Notes under the pieces: model-generated
What the model saw: only the letters and a program-made list of their open reading frames with translations
Told to the model about the DNA's origin: nothing
Database searches by the model: none
Source: Dipteris shenzhenensis
Taxonomy: Eukaryota > Polypodiophyta > Polypodiopsida > Gleicheniales
Assembly (NCBI GenBank): GCA_047967505.1
Contig: CM106539.1
Length of the DNA: 64,000 nucleotides
Reading direction: 5' to 3' (one strand)
Part shown: positions 1 to 10,725 of the stretch, in pieces
Layout: the number at the start of each line of letters is the position of its first letter
How positions within the stretch are numbered: position 1 is the first letter of the stretch
Made by a program: the position numbers and the translations under genes

Positions 1-395
1 TGACTTGCAATTTCCGAGTTACCACACCCTGCAATGTAACTGATCTACCCTTGTGGCAAAATTCAAGAGATAATGCATTCAAATCTATGCTGATTTTCCC
101 CAATGATTGTAGCCAATCACACCCCAAGACAGCATCTATTGGCCCCATATCCAATGCCAGAAGATCACCTGCAAACTCATAGTCTTCAAAGAACTTGATC
201 CTGGCATCCTGGCAACAATGTCTGCTGATCATATGCTATCCATTAGCTATCTCCACTTTCAGGCCATGGTCTATCTTAGTAGCAATCAATCCCACTCTTT
301 GCAATGTCCTACAATTAATGAAACTGTGAGTGCTACCATTGTCTACCAATACATGGATAGATCTGCCATTAATCATTCCTTTCAACCTGATTGTG
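1..395 (-). pseudogene. retropepsin-like protease fragment of the gypsy-type element
   Basis: Minus-strand translation gives GRSIHVLVDNGSTHSFIN around 365-310, a D-N/S-G-(A/S)-T-H active-site loop of retrotransposon aspartic proteases. About 65 residues downstream comes AVLGCDWLQSLGKISIDL (near 140-85), the conserved 'lG.dWL' block of gypsy proteases. An in-frame stop lies between them (near 230), and a frameshift separates this frame from the gag frame near 395. The reading continues off the left edge, where reverse transcriptase would be expected. Confidence 0.75.
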
Positions 396-739
396 TCAGC
401 TTAGACTGGGCATCCCAATAAATCTGCTCATCATCCACAGGAACATTACCATTAGCATCACCTCTGACATGAAAAGGCATTGTAAGTTGATGCTCCACCC
501 GAGAGAATGTTGGCTTACAGCCTTTCCTGCCACATGTAGGCTGAATATCAATCTCATGCAACACATGAGTGGCTTGCTCAGTAGCCCCACCCGGGTCAAA
601 CGGAAATGCAGTCCCCTTTGTGGCTGCTGTGTCAGGAGCTTCATCTGCATCATGAGCTCTTGTCAATTCCTCATGAGGGACATCATGGGGGTCTGCAAAG
701 TCAGTGACTTCCTCATCATCTGAGAATTCAATTATCATG

Positions 740-2569
740 CTGAGCTTGGCTCAGCTGACATTCTTCATCTTGCACACATCTCGATGCTCAGGTGTCCATT
801 TCTCTCCACATCTGAAGCATAGATTAGCCTTTTTTCTACTGTCCATTATGGCCCTAGAGTGTTGTTTAACATCTGATTTGTCAGAACTTGCACTGGGTTT
901 GACGCCTGGCATTGCGTCCGTGGGCCGGTATGGCTTGGCATATGGCATTTTACTCCCTGTAACCGTTGGATATCATGGAAAGGGGGCAACTGCTGATTTC
1001 CTATCAGCCCAATCAGCAAACTTTGACTTCCTGTCAGCCTCATAAACAGCACCATAAGAGCTACCTGACACAAGCTTGTACTTGCCCGCATATTTTGGCT
1101 CAAACACCTCAGCTAGCTGGGCTGCCCGCTCAATGGTTTGGGGATTATGAGCTCTCACATCAGCAGCCAGAGGGGAATTTAAGCCTTGAATAAAACGCAG
1201 CAGCTTCCCCTTCTCAGAAATGTCTTGTACAAACAAGGAAAGTCTCCAAAAATGCTGCAAGTACTCCTGGACCGTACCCGTCTGAGATAGTGCATAAAAA
1301 TCAGCAAGGTACTGCTCGAGGATTAGGGCCGAGACGAAAGTCGTGACCATAAGCTCCTTGAACTGTTTCCATGTGGTCGGCTTCTAGGTGACTCTCTCAT
1401 GTACCGCCACCATGTATGTGCATAATCCAGTAAATGCATACTAGCAAAAATGATCCTGTCCTCATCGTTCTTAGGGTAGAAGCGGAAATAATCTTCCAGC
1501 TTCGTGAGCCACTCCTCCAACTCATTGGGAGTGCGAGTGTCCCCTTTAAACTTGTGCACAGAGAGCTTGTCTTTCACATCTTTGGCTGCATTATTCCTGA
1601 AGTGACCACTAGCATATCTAGCATCCTCACGCTTAAAGCTCACATATTGTGAAAAGGGCATTTCATCACGTACATCCTTAGGCAAGGCCCTGTATGAACG
1701 TAAGGCATCTGAGAACATATCATCCATGTTTGCATGCTGCCCAATTCCAGCATCCTGTTGGATAGGAGAACCACTCCCCTGATGCACAAAATGCATCTGG
1801 TTGAAAGCATTACCTCCCTGATACACAGGCTGACTTTGACTGAATGTGTTCACAGGAGGTGTCATCGAAGCATGCAATCCCTGCTGAGTCTGCCTACCAA
1901 AAACATCACGGTGAGTGGGTGGCATAGAGAAAGGTTGAGAAGAGGACTGGCCTCTCTCCCAACTGCCTCGAAAACCAACACCCAATCCAGGCATGCTCGC
2001 CGTGGGCGAAAATGTGCCAGTAGGCCAGCCCAAAATGGATGGCTCAGCCAATGAAATCTGTGAGCCAAATGGCGGCCTGGCATCAAACAATGAAGTGCTC
2101 GGCGGCACGGGCAAGGCATCACCCATATCAACATAATCCCCATGCTGGGGTGCATGCATAAAACCAGAATCATAAGTGCGATGGGCATCAGCCATAAACC
2201 CCCTGCGCGGGTCATAAAAATCACCCTGGCTATCCGACTGATCCCCGTGCTGGGGTGCGGGCTGCTTGCCCTTATCATGCATAGTGATGGCAGTAGTGAT
2301 CTGCTGCCCAATGTGCTGACCCATCTGGGTGATAGTTGTATCGTGCATAGCCATAGCAGTGGTGAGCTGCTGCCCCAATTGCTGACCCATCTGTTGAAAA
2401 GCCCCCTGAAGCATCGAGGCCAATGCATCTAGAAACTGCATGTCTGTAGGCATAGCAAAAATTGGCTGTGAAGGAGATGCACCCTTTGTGACCGGCATCT
2501 GCTCCTGCTAAGCAACATCATCACCGTGCTGAGATGACTCATCTGACCGGGGTGCACGCCTGGGTGCCA
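740..2569 (-). pseudogene. gag polyprotein of gypsy-type element (broken)
   Basis: The likely start is the ATG at 2569 (MAPRRAPRSDESSQHG), followed by an in-frame TAG about 20 codons later. A 391-residue open stretch (2498-1323) carries a low-complexity Q/M-rich N-terminal part and then a retrotrans_gag core (VHKFKGDTRTPNELEEWL ... TWWRYM). A frameshift near 1340-1390 moves the reading to another frame, where the core continues (EYLQHFWRLSLF ... FIQGLNSPL) down to a TGA at 973-975. Beyond it, still in frame, is a zinc knuckle, CFRCGEKWTPEHRDVC, near 790-840. The capsid and nucleic-acid-binding roles are those of the family. At least three lesions make this copy non-coding. Confidence 0.8.
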
Positions 2570-2770
2570 TGAGTGACACGAGGAAAATGTGCCAAGTGTC
2601 GAAGGCTTGATGTAGAGGCTCGAGAGGTGTCAGTAAAGAGGCTCAAATGTAGTCGTTGAAGAGGTTCGAAGAAAGCTCGGTAAAGAGGCTGGAAACGGGG
2701 CTCAAAATGAGCCACGAAGGTGGCTTAGAAAGGCCTAGAATAGGGCTGTAGGAGTACCCTAAAAGAGGGA

Positions 2771-2792
2771 TTTTTTTTTTTTTTTTTTTTTT
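2771..2792. repeat. poly-T tract (22 bases)
   Basis: An uninterrupted run of T within the leader of the gypsy-type element. On the element's sense strand it is poly-A. Confidence 0.9.
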
Positions 2793-3476
2793 GGAGCTTA
2801 GGACAACTAAGACACCTAGGGTAGTCTCAACTAAGGCCAATAGGGCAGCTAGGACAGTTAGGACACTAGGTTAGAGTGACCTAACCTAGGTAGGCTGACC
2901 TAGCTGTGGTTAGGTGAGAGTCCAACCAACCCAAACCAACCTGGTTGCCTTACCTTCTAGTAACCTTAGGAAAATAAAGATAAAAAAAATTAATCTAAGG
3001 TGCGATTGAGGAAATGGCGGCGAAGAGAGGCACGGCGGCAGCCAGTGAGGGAGGCACGACGGCGGCCAACGAGGGAGGCATTGTGGCGGATGGTGGTCGC
3101 CCCTTCTTGCTGCGTGGTGGCTTAGCGAACGCAGGGCAGCGAAGAGAGATTCGATGCCCACAAATCTGTTTGTCGTCGAAACCCCTTGTTACAGGTCAAT
3201 CGTTTCGCTGAGAAGACCCTTGTGTGGAGACCACCAGGCAGGCTTGTGGTGTTGACCTATAGCGGTTACGAGACCACAACTGCATTGCTGAAGGATTTGA
3301 CAAAGAAAAGATGACGGGGAGGAGTTGAGTGGTGGCCATGGGCAGTAGAATCGCAAGGGATGGAGGAGAGAGAAGATGGCACAGGTAACAGAAACGTGAG
3401 GGGGGTAGTAGCAGGCTGAACTGATAATGTTTCGTTTTCTTCAATATGTGGCTTGCTTGAGAGGTGCCAGGGGCTT

Positions 3477-3490
3477 GGGCTCTGATACCA
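3477..3490 (-). other. primer-binding site of the gypsy-type element
   Basis: The minus strand reads TGGTATCAGAGCCC, complementary to the 3' end of plant initiator methionine tRNA. It lies one base inside the proposed LTR end, as expected, and fixes the orientation of the element. Confidence 0.85.
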
Positions 3491-3491
3491 A

Positions 3492-3732
3492 TGTAGAGGA
3501 GGGGGAACGGGGAAGGAGAGGAAGGCCATGAAGGGCAGGGTGAGAATGAGTGGAAAGGGGAGGGGAGAGGGTAGAGTGAACTAGGTAGAGGAAGTGCATA
3601 GGAGAGGAGGAGCAGAAGTGATGTAGATTCGATGTCAAATCAATACGTACCTTACAAATCTTTTGGGGTTGACTTATATAGTCCCCCTCATTCCCCACAA
3701 TTCCCTTCCTATTTTCCCACCTATTTCCCACA
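3492..3732 (-). repeat. 5' LTR of gypsy-type element
   Basis: The inner boundary follows from the adjacent PBS: on the minus strand the LTR ends ...CTCTACA. The outer boundary is inferred from TGTGGGAAATAGG at 3732, giving TGT...ACA termini and a length of 241 bp. A minus-strand TATA box, CTATATAAGTC, lies at about 3671-3681. The matching 3' LTR is outside the window, so the outer boundary is not confirmed. Confidence 0.6.
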
Positions 3733-3761
3733 TAAAACCCGTCCTTTTCCCACCTTCATTA

Positions 3762-6700
3762 CACCCATTCAATAAGTACTTGGTATGATAATACACCTAA
3801 GTGCGTGTTCTTTGACGGATGTGCATAACACTAGGGGGAAAACGGTGTATAATGTGTGATCCCCCATGCAAAGCATAACCGATAGACACAATACTGTGCA
3901 CGCACATCAACCTAGTTGAAATTGACTTTCTTGCAAAGTGGCTCCCGCATCTGACAAGTGCTTTTTAGAATATCACACCTAGGGTCCCATGTTTTTTATT
4001 GGTTGTTGTCCATGACACTAAGGCAAAAACGCTATTTTATGCTTAATCGACAATGCAACGCATATCCGATCGTCACAATACTTTGCACACATCTCAACCT
4101 AGGTATTATTGACTTACATGCAAAGTGGCATGCCCATCCCATAAGTACTTAGTCGAATAACACATCTAGGACCGCGTTTTTTGACGGTTGTGCATGACAC
4201 TAGGGGCAAAACAGTGTTTAATGCTTGTTCGACAATGCAAAGCATATCCGATGGGAACAATACTTTGCATGAGTCTCAAAAATTGTGGTATTGCATTGCA
4301 TGCAAAGTGATACACCCATCTGATAAGCAGTTGGTCGGATAACACACCTAAAAGCGTGTTTTTTTATGGTTGTGCATGACATTGAGGCACAAACGGAGTT
4401 TAATACGTGATATACCATGCAAAGTACATTCGATGGGCACAATACTTTGCACCCACCTCAACCTAGGTGTCATTGAGTTGCATGAAAAGTGGCATGTCGG
4501 TTAGATAAGTACTTGATCCGATAACACACCTAGGACCGTGTTTTTTTACAAATGTGCTTGACACTAAGGCAAAAACGGTGTTTTATGCTTGATCGAAAAT
4601 GCAAAGCATATCCGATGGGCACAATACTTTGCACACACCTTCAACTACGTGGAATTGACTTACATGCAAAGTGGTATGACCATCCCATAAGTGCTTGATC
4701 AGATAACATACTTAGCAGTGTGTTTCTTTACGGATGTGCATGACACTAGAGCAAAAATAGTATTTAATGATCGATCGACCATGCAAAGGATATCCGATGG
4801 GCACAACACTTTTCCTACACCGCAACCTAGGTGGTATTGAAATGTTCTCAAAGAGGCACACCCATCCGATAAGTACTTTGTCAGATAACATGCCTAAGGG
4901 CGTGTTTTTTTGCAGATGTGCATATCACTAGGGAAAAAACGGTGTATAATGCGTGATCGACCATGCAAAGCATATCTGATGGTGACAATACTTTGCACGC
5001 ACCTCAACATAGATGAAAACGGACTTGCATGCAAAGTGGAGCCCCCATCCCATAAGTACTTGTTTGATTAACACACCTAGGACCGTGTTTTTTCATGGTT
5101 GTGCATGACATTAAGGCAAAAACGGTGTTTTATGCTTGATCGACAATGCAAAGCATATCCGATGGGCACAATACTTTGCACACACCTTCAACTAGGTGGA
5201 ATTAACTTACATGCAAAGTGGCACTCCCATCCCATAAGTGCTTGATCGGATAACATACCTAGCAGCGTGTTTTTTTACGGATGTGCATGACACTAGAGCA
5301 AAAATAGTATTTAATGCTCGATTGACCATGCAAAGGATATCCGATGGGCACAACACTTTTCTTACGCCTCAACCTAGGTGGTATTGAAATGTTGTCAAAG
5401 AGGCACACCCATCCGATAAGTACTTGGTCAGATAACACACCTAAGGGCGTGTTTTTTTGAGGATGTGCATATCACTAGGGAAAAAATGGAGTATAATGTG
5501 TGATCGACCATGCAAAGCATATCCGATGGTGACAATACTTTGCACGTACGTCAACGCAATTGAAATAGACTTGCGTGCCAAGTGGAGTTCCCATCCGATA
5601 AGTACTTATTTGAATAACACACCTAGGGCCATGTTTTTATATGGTTGTGCATGACACTAAGGCAAAAACGGTGTTTTATGCTTGATCCACAATGCAAAGC
5701 ACATCCGATGGGCACAATATTTTGCACACAACTTCAACTAGGTGGAATTGACTTACATGCAAAGTGGCATTCCCATCGCATAAGTACTTGATCGGATAAC
5801 ACACCTAGCAGCGTGTTTTTTTACAGATGTTCATGACACTAAGGCAAAAATGGTATTTAATGCTCGATGGACCATGCAAAGCATATTTGATGGACACAAT
5901 AATTTTCCTACGCCTTAACCTAGGTGGTGTTGAAATGTTCTCAAAGAGGCACACCCATTCGATAAGTACTTGGTCAGATAACATACCTAAGGGCGTGTTT
6001 TTTGGCGGATGTGCATATCACTACGGGAAAAACGTTGTATAATGTGTAATCGACCATGCAGACAATATCCGATGGTGATAATACTTTGCACACATCTCAA
6101 CCTAGTTGAAACGGACTTGCATGCAAAGTGGAGCCCCCATCCGATAAGTACTTGTTTGATTAACACACTTAGGACCGTGTTTTTTCATGGTTGTGAATGA
6201 CACTAAGCCAAAAACCGTGTTTTATGCTTGATCGACAATGCAAAGCATATCCGATGGGCATAATACTTTGCACACACCTTCAACTAGGTGGAATTGACTT
6301 ACATGCAAAGTGGCATGCCCATCCCATAAGTGCTTGATCGGATAACATACCTAGTAGCGTGTTTTTTTACGGATGTGCATGACACTAGAGCAAAAATAGC
6401 ATTTAATGCTCGATTGACCATGCAAAGGATATCCGATGGGGACAACACTTTTCCTAAACCTCAACAAGGTAGTATTGAAATGTTCTCAAAGAGGCACACC
6501 CATCCGATAAGTACTTGGTCAGATAACACACCTAAGGGCGTGTTTTTTTGCGGATGTGCATATCACTAGGGGAAAAACGGTGTATAATGCGTAATTGCCA
6601 TGCAAATCATATCCAATGGTGACAATACTTTGCACACACCTTAACCTAGCTGAAACAGACTTGCGTGCAAAGTGGAGCCCCCATCCAATAAGTACTTGTT

Positions 6701-8675
6701 TGAATAACACACCTAGGACCGTGTTTTTATATGGTTGTGCATGACACTAAGGCAAAAACGGTGTTTTATGCTTGATCCACAATGCAAAGCATATTTGATG
6801 GGCACAATACTTTGCACACACCTTCAACTAGGTGGAATTGAATTACATGCAAAGTGGCATTCCCATCGCACAAGTACTTGATCGGATAACACACCTAGCA
6901 GCGTGTTTTTTTACGGATGTGCATGACACTAAGGCAAAAATGGTATTTAATGCTTGATCGACCATGCAAAGCATATCCGATGGGCACAATACTTTTCCTA
7001 TGCCTTAACCTAGGTGATATTGAAATTTTCTCAAAGAGACACACCCATCCAATAAGTACTTGGTCAGATAACATACTAAGGGCGTGTTTTTATGCAGATG
7101 TGCATATCATTATTGGAAAAACGTTGTATAATGCATAATCGACCATGCAGAGCATATCCGATGGTGACAATACTTTGCACGCATCTCAACCTAGTTGAAA
7201 CGGACTTGGGTGCAAAGTGGAGCCCCCATCCGATAAGTACTTGTTTGATTTTAACACACCTAGGACCGTGTTTTTTTATGGTTGTGCATGGCACTAAGGC
7301 AAAAACGGTGTTTTATGCTTGATCGACAATGCAAAGCATATCCGATGGGCACAATACTTTGCACACACCTTCAACTAGGTGGAATTGACTTACATGCAAA
7401 GTGGCACACCCATCCCATAAGTGCTTGATCAGATAACATACCTAGCAGTGTGTTTTTTTCGGATGTGCATGACGCTAGAGCAAAAATAGCATTTAATGCT
7501 CGATTGACCATGCAAAGGATATCCGATGGGCACAACACTTTTCCTACACCTCAACCTAGGTGGTATTCAAATGTTCTAAAAGAGAGGCACACCCATCCGA
7601 TAAGTACTTGGTCAGATAACACACCTAAGGGCGTGTTTTTTTGCAGATGTGCATATGACTAGGGGAAAAACGGTGTATAAGGTGTGATTGGGCATGCAAA
7701 GCATATCTGATGGTGACAATACTTTGCACGCACTTCAATCTAGTTGAAAAGGACTTGCATACAAAGTGGAGCCCCCATCCGATAAGTACTTGTTTGATTA
7801 ACACACCTAGGACCGTGTTTTTTCATGGTTGTGCATGACACTAAGGCAAAAACGGTGTTTTATGCTTGATCGACAATGCAAAGCATATCCGATGGGCACA
7901 ATACTTTGCACACACCTTCAACTAGGTGGAATTGACTTACATGCAAAGTGGCACGCCCATCCCATAAGTGCTTCAACGGATAACATACCTAGCAGCGTGC
8001 TTTTTTACGGATGTGCTAGGGAAAAAACGGTGTATAATGCATGATCGACCATGCAAAGCATATCCGATGGTGACAATACTTTGCACGCACCTCAACATAG
8101 TTGAAACAGACTTGCGTGCAAAGTGGAGCCCCCATCCGATAAGTACTTGTTTGAATAACATACCTAGGGCGGTGTTTTTATATGGTTGTGCATGACACTA
8201 AGGAAAAAACGGTGTTTTATGCTTGATCCACAATGCAAAGCATATCCGATGGGCACAATACTTTGCACGCAAAGCATATCCGATGGGCACAATACTTTGC
8301 ACACACCTTCAGCTAGATAGATTTGACTTACATGAAAAGTGGCATTCCCATCGCATAAGTACTCGATCGGATAACACACCTAGCAACGTGTTTTTTTACG
8401 GATGTGCATGACACTAAGGCAAAAATGGTATTTAATGCTCGATCGACCATGCAAAGCATATCCGATGGGCACAATACTTTTCCTACGCCTTAACCTAGAT
8501 GGTATTGAAATGTTCTCAAAGAGGCACACCCATCCGATAAGTACTTGGTCAGATAACATACCTAAGGGTGTGTTTTTTTGCGGATGTGCATATCACTACG
8601 GGAAAAATGTTGTATAATGCATGATCGACCATGCAGAGCATATCCGATGGTCACAATAATTTGCACGCATACCTA
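3762..8675. repeat. ~183-bp satellite array with three-monomer higher-order repeat
   Basis: About 26 head-to-tail monomers of roughly 183 bp. Each carries the blocks CATGCAAAGCATATCCGATGG, (G/T)GACAATACTTTGCAC, CCGATAAGTACTTG and CACCTAGG, followed by GTGTTTTTTT. From about 4600 three variants alternate strictly: one with GTGGAATTGACTTACATGC, one with TGAAATGTTCTCAAAGAGGC, one with GTGGAGCCCCCATCC. This gives a higher-order period near 547 bp; the first variant recurs near 4610, 5158, 5705, 6252, 6795, 7338 and 7890. One unit near 7990-8020 has lost about one monomer, and a ~33-bp duplication lies at about 8236-8301. Short ORFs inside it are by-products of the repeat. Monomer length and head-to-tail order fit a centromeric or heterochromatic plant satellite, but location cannot be read from the window. 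Confidence 0.93.
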
Positions 8676-10660
8676 ACCATGCATGCCTCAATAGTAGTGA
8701 TTTATTTCCTTTCAATGCCAATATGAAAGGCCAGTTCCAAAACATAAAAAATGTAAACTGTGTTGCTGTTCAGCTGTGCAATGTGGTGGAATCAATCCCT
8801 GGCTATCTCGGCTCAGATTATGCTAAAAAAGAATGAGGTTATCTAGATGTGTATATGTATGTGTTTTGGACTAAGGCAACAACACTATTTACATGTACAG
8901 GTTTGGAGGAATGGGCCAAGAGGTATTTTTCAAGTTGGTGTCAAAGGTGTTGATGAGGGGTTCATCACCATCCAAAATGGGCAAAGAATCCCCATCTACC
9001 TCATGACATGGGCGAAGGACCATTGGAGTTATGGTGTGTTAATCATGGATGACATATTGACACAATCAATGCTAGTATATCGGGTTCATGTTGTGATCAA
9101 CAACTAGTAGCTCATTACATCTTACATTGTATAGCAATATTTTGTATACCACATAGTGTATAATGCTAGGATGAACGTTAAGTGGATGTTTTTCTTTACG
9201 ATAGGCAACAACCGTGTGAGTCATGAAGAAATTATTGGCAAACTTTTCACTCTCTAAGAAAATTTTAATTTGAACTTGGGCCTAGTTCGGATGTCAATTT
9301 CCACCAACAAGATTGATCTCATTGTCTTTGCATTGTTTAGCTTGTTCTTGACAATATTTAATTTCAAGTCGTGTGACAATGGGAAAGCTATGTAGATTCG
9401 AAAAGCAACATATGAAATGGCAATCACAAGAAATCCTCTACTATTAAAAGGTGCTATCGTGATGGACTTAGGGTGTAGAACATGCATATTAAGGTATGAA
9501 ATGTTTGGCCCTTTCATCATCTTTCTTTGCTAGTATGGACAGTTGAAGTTTGGGAGAACTGGCCACAAGCTACTTTCTCACCTTGATGGTTCCAATTTGT
9601 TTGCACCAAAAGCTGGAGCAAAGAAAGTATTAGCAGTTCCCTGTGGCAATTTTACCAGCGTTCGACTATGACTATGACTATGACTATTGATATTCAGGTA
9701 ATATGCCAGTATCTTATCCATTCGCAAGACTTATTCTCTGCGATTATATTCTCGATGCACGGGAAAGGGCTCATTCCCTCGGATTATAACTCTTTGGGGA
9801 AGGAAGCACACTGCCTCCCCGCCTATACTAGTGGTTATAATAATTATATATTACATATTATCATACCAATATTTTCAATTGCTCATCCATGCAAAATTGC
9901 TTGTTTTCCACATGGATTCTTACAACATTCCTCTCTTTTGATGCATGTTCTCGATGTGAGGGAGCAAGGGAATCTAAGCTGGATACAAGATCGAACCTTT
10001 ATTCATATGATTGTAGTCCATGTAACAATATTCTATAGATTGCAATGAGGATCAGTTTTGAGCTCTTGTGAGCATTGTCTTATTCATGTATTTGGTGGGC
10101 TTCAACTCCCACAACGCACAAACAATATGGCCAAGTCAATAATTAATCACCACCCCTGACATTTGCCAGGAAGATCGGGTCCCAACAATGGACTGTGTGT
10201 TGTGTCTCATGTCCACATTTTTACTCATTCCATTTCTTCTTTTGAAAACTTGATAAAATGCTAGGATTCAAGTTTGATTTTGAGTTACTAGTTACATGGT
10301 CAATCACGGAAAAGCTGCCTGCCGCAACCTAGTTAATTCTAAATCATCGTAACTGCCATTCATCTTGACATGGCATCCCTTTCATCATGACTTGTGTATT
10401 CAAGGAGTCCACATGGGCCACGCAAAGTCCTTTCCGAGAGGAATCCGGACAGATTTCAACCAGAAAAGGGCGACAGTTGGCCCTTCCTGGTTGGTCGTCA
10501 AGGTGAGCTGGGGAGGCCACGTGGAGGATTCCCGTGAGGTCTGGCTGAGGTTTTGAGTGGAGGATTCTAGGTTTTAGGAGCTCAGATGTGGATGATCAGG
10601 ATGTAATCATGGCCAACCACAGTGACCTTGACGGAGTAGGGAAAGGGAGGTGATGGGACA
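8676..10660. other. unassigned region with possible decayed exons
   Basis: No recognised gene. An open frame at 8847-9107 (+) contains GPRGIFQVGVKGVDEGFITI, and a second at about 9541-9669 (+) reads GQLKFGRTGHKLLSHLDG and then a stop. Both have protein-like composition and could be exons of a decayed gene, but I recognise neither. A (TATGAC)n-like repeat follows at 9666-9687. A 63-residue frame at 10365-10556 has no recognisable domain. The remainder is AT-rich with no motif I can assign. Confidence 0.4.
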
Positions 10661-10725
10661 CCTTTCCCCCTCATAAAATGGCGAGCGCATAGGTAGCCCA
10701 CCAGCCATTTTATGAGCGGGAAAGG
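10661..10725. repeat. imperfect inverted repeat (22-bp arms, 21-bp loop)
   Basis: Arms 10661-10682 and 10704-10725 are reverse complements with a single mismatch; the core is TCATAAAATGGC against GCCATTTTATGA. Further partial symmetry is seen outside the arms. This could be the inner part of a small foldback element or a hairpin; no target-site duplication was found. Confidence 0.7.

Larger units (their letters stand above)
1..3732 (-). mobile_element. Ty3/gypsy-type LTR retrotransposon, 5' part, degenerate
   Basis: Read on the minus strand, the order is LTR (3732-3492), a primer-binding site, a leader of about 900 bp, gag (2569-740) and a retropepsin-like protease reading (about 395-1). The rest of pol would lie beyond the left window edge. 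The gag has a retrotransposon gag core and a zinc knuckle, and the protease shows the VDNGSTHSF active-site signature typical of gypsy gag-protease junctions. Several stops and frameshifts show the copy is dead. Placement in Ty3/gypsy rests on gag and protease resemblance, because reverse transcriptase and integrase are not visible. Confidence 0.8.

Noticed and set aside
3958-8617. Many overlapping ORFs of 60-80 codons on both strands
   Set aside because: They recur at the satellite period and are translations of the 183-bp monomers, with no domain and no independent coding signal.
3762-8675. CRISPR-like array
   Set aside because: There are no unique spacers between short repeats; the units are contiguous ~183-bp monomers in apparently plant nuclear DNA.
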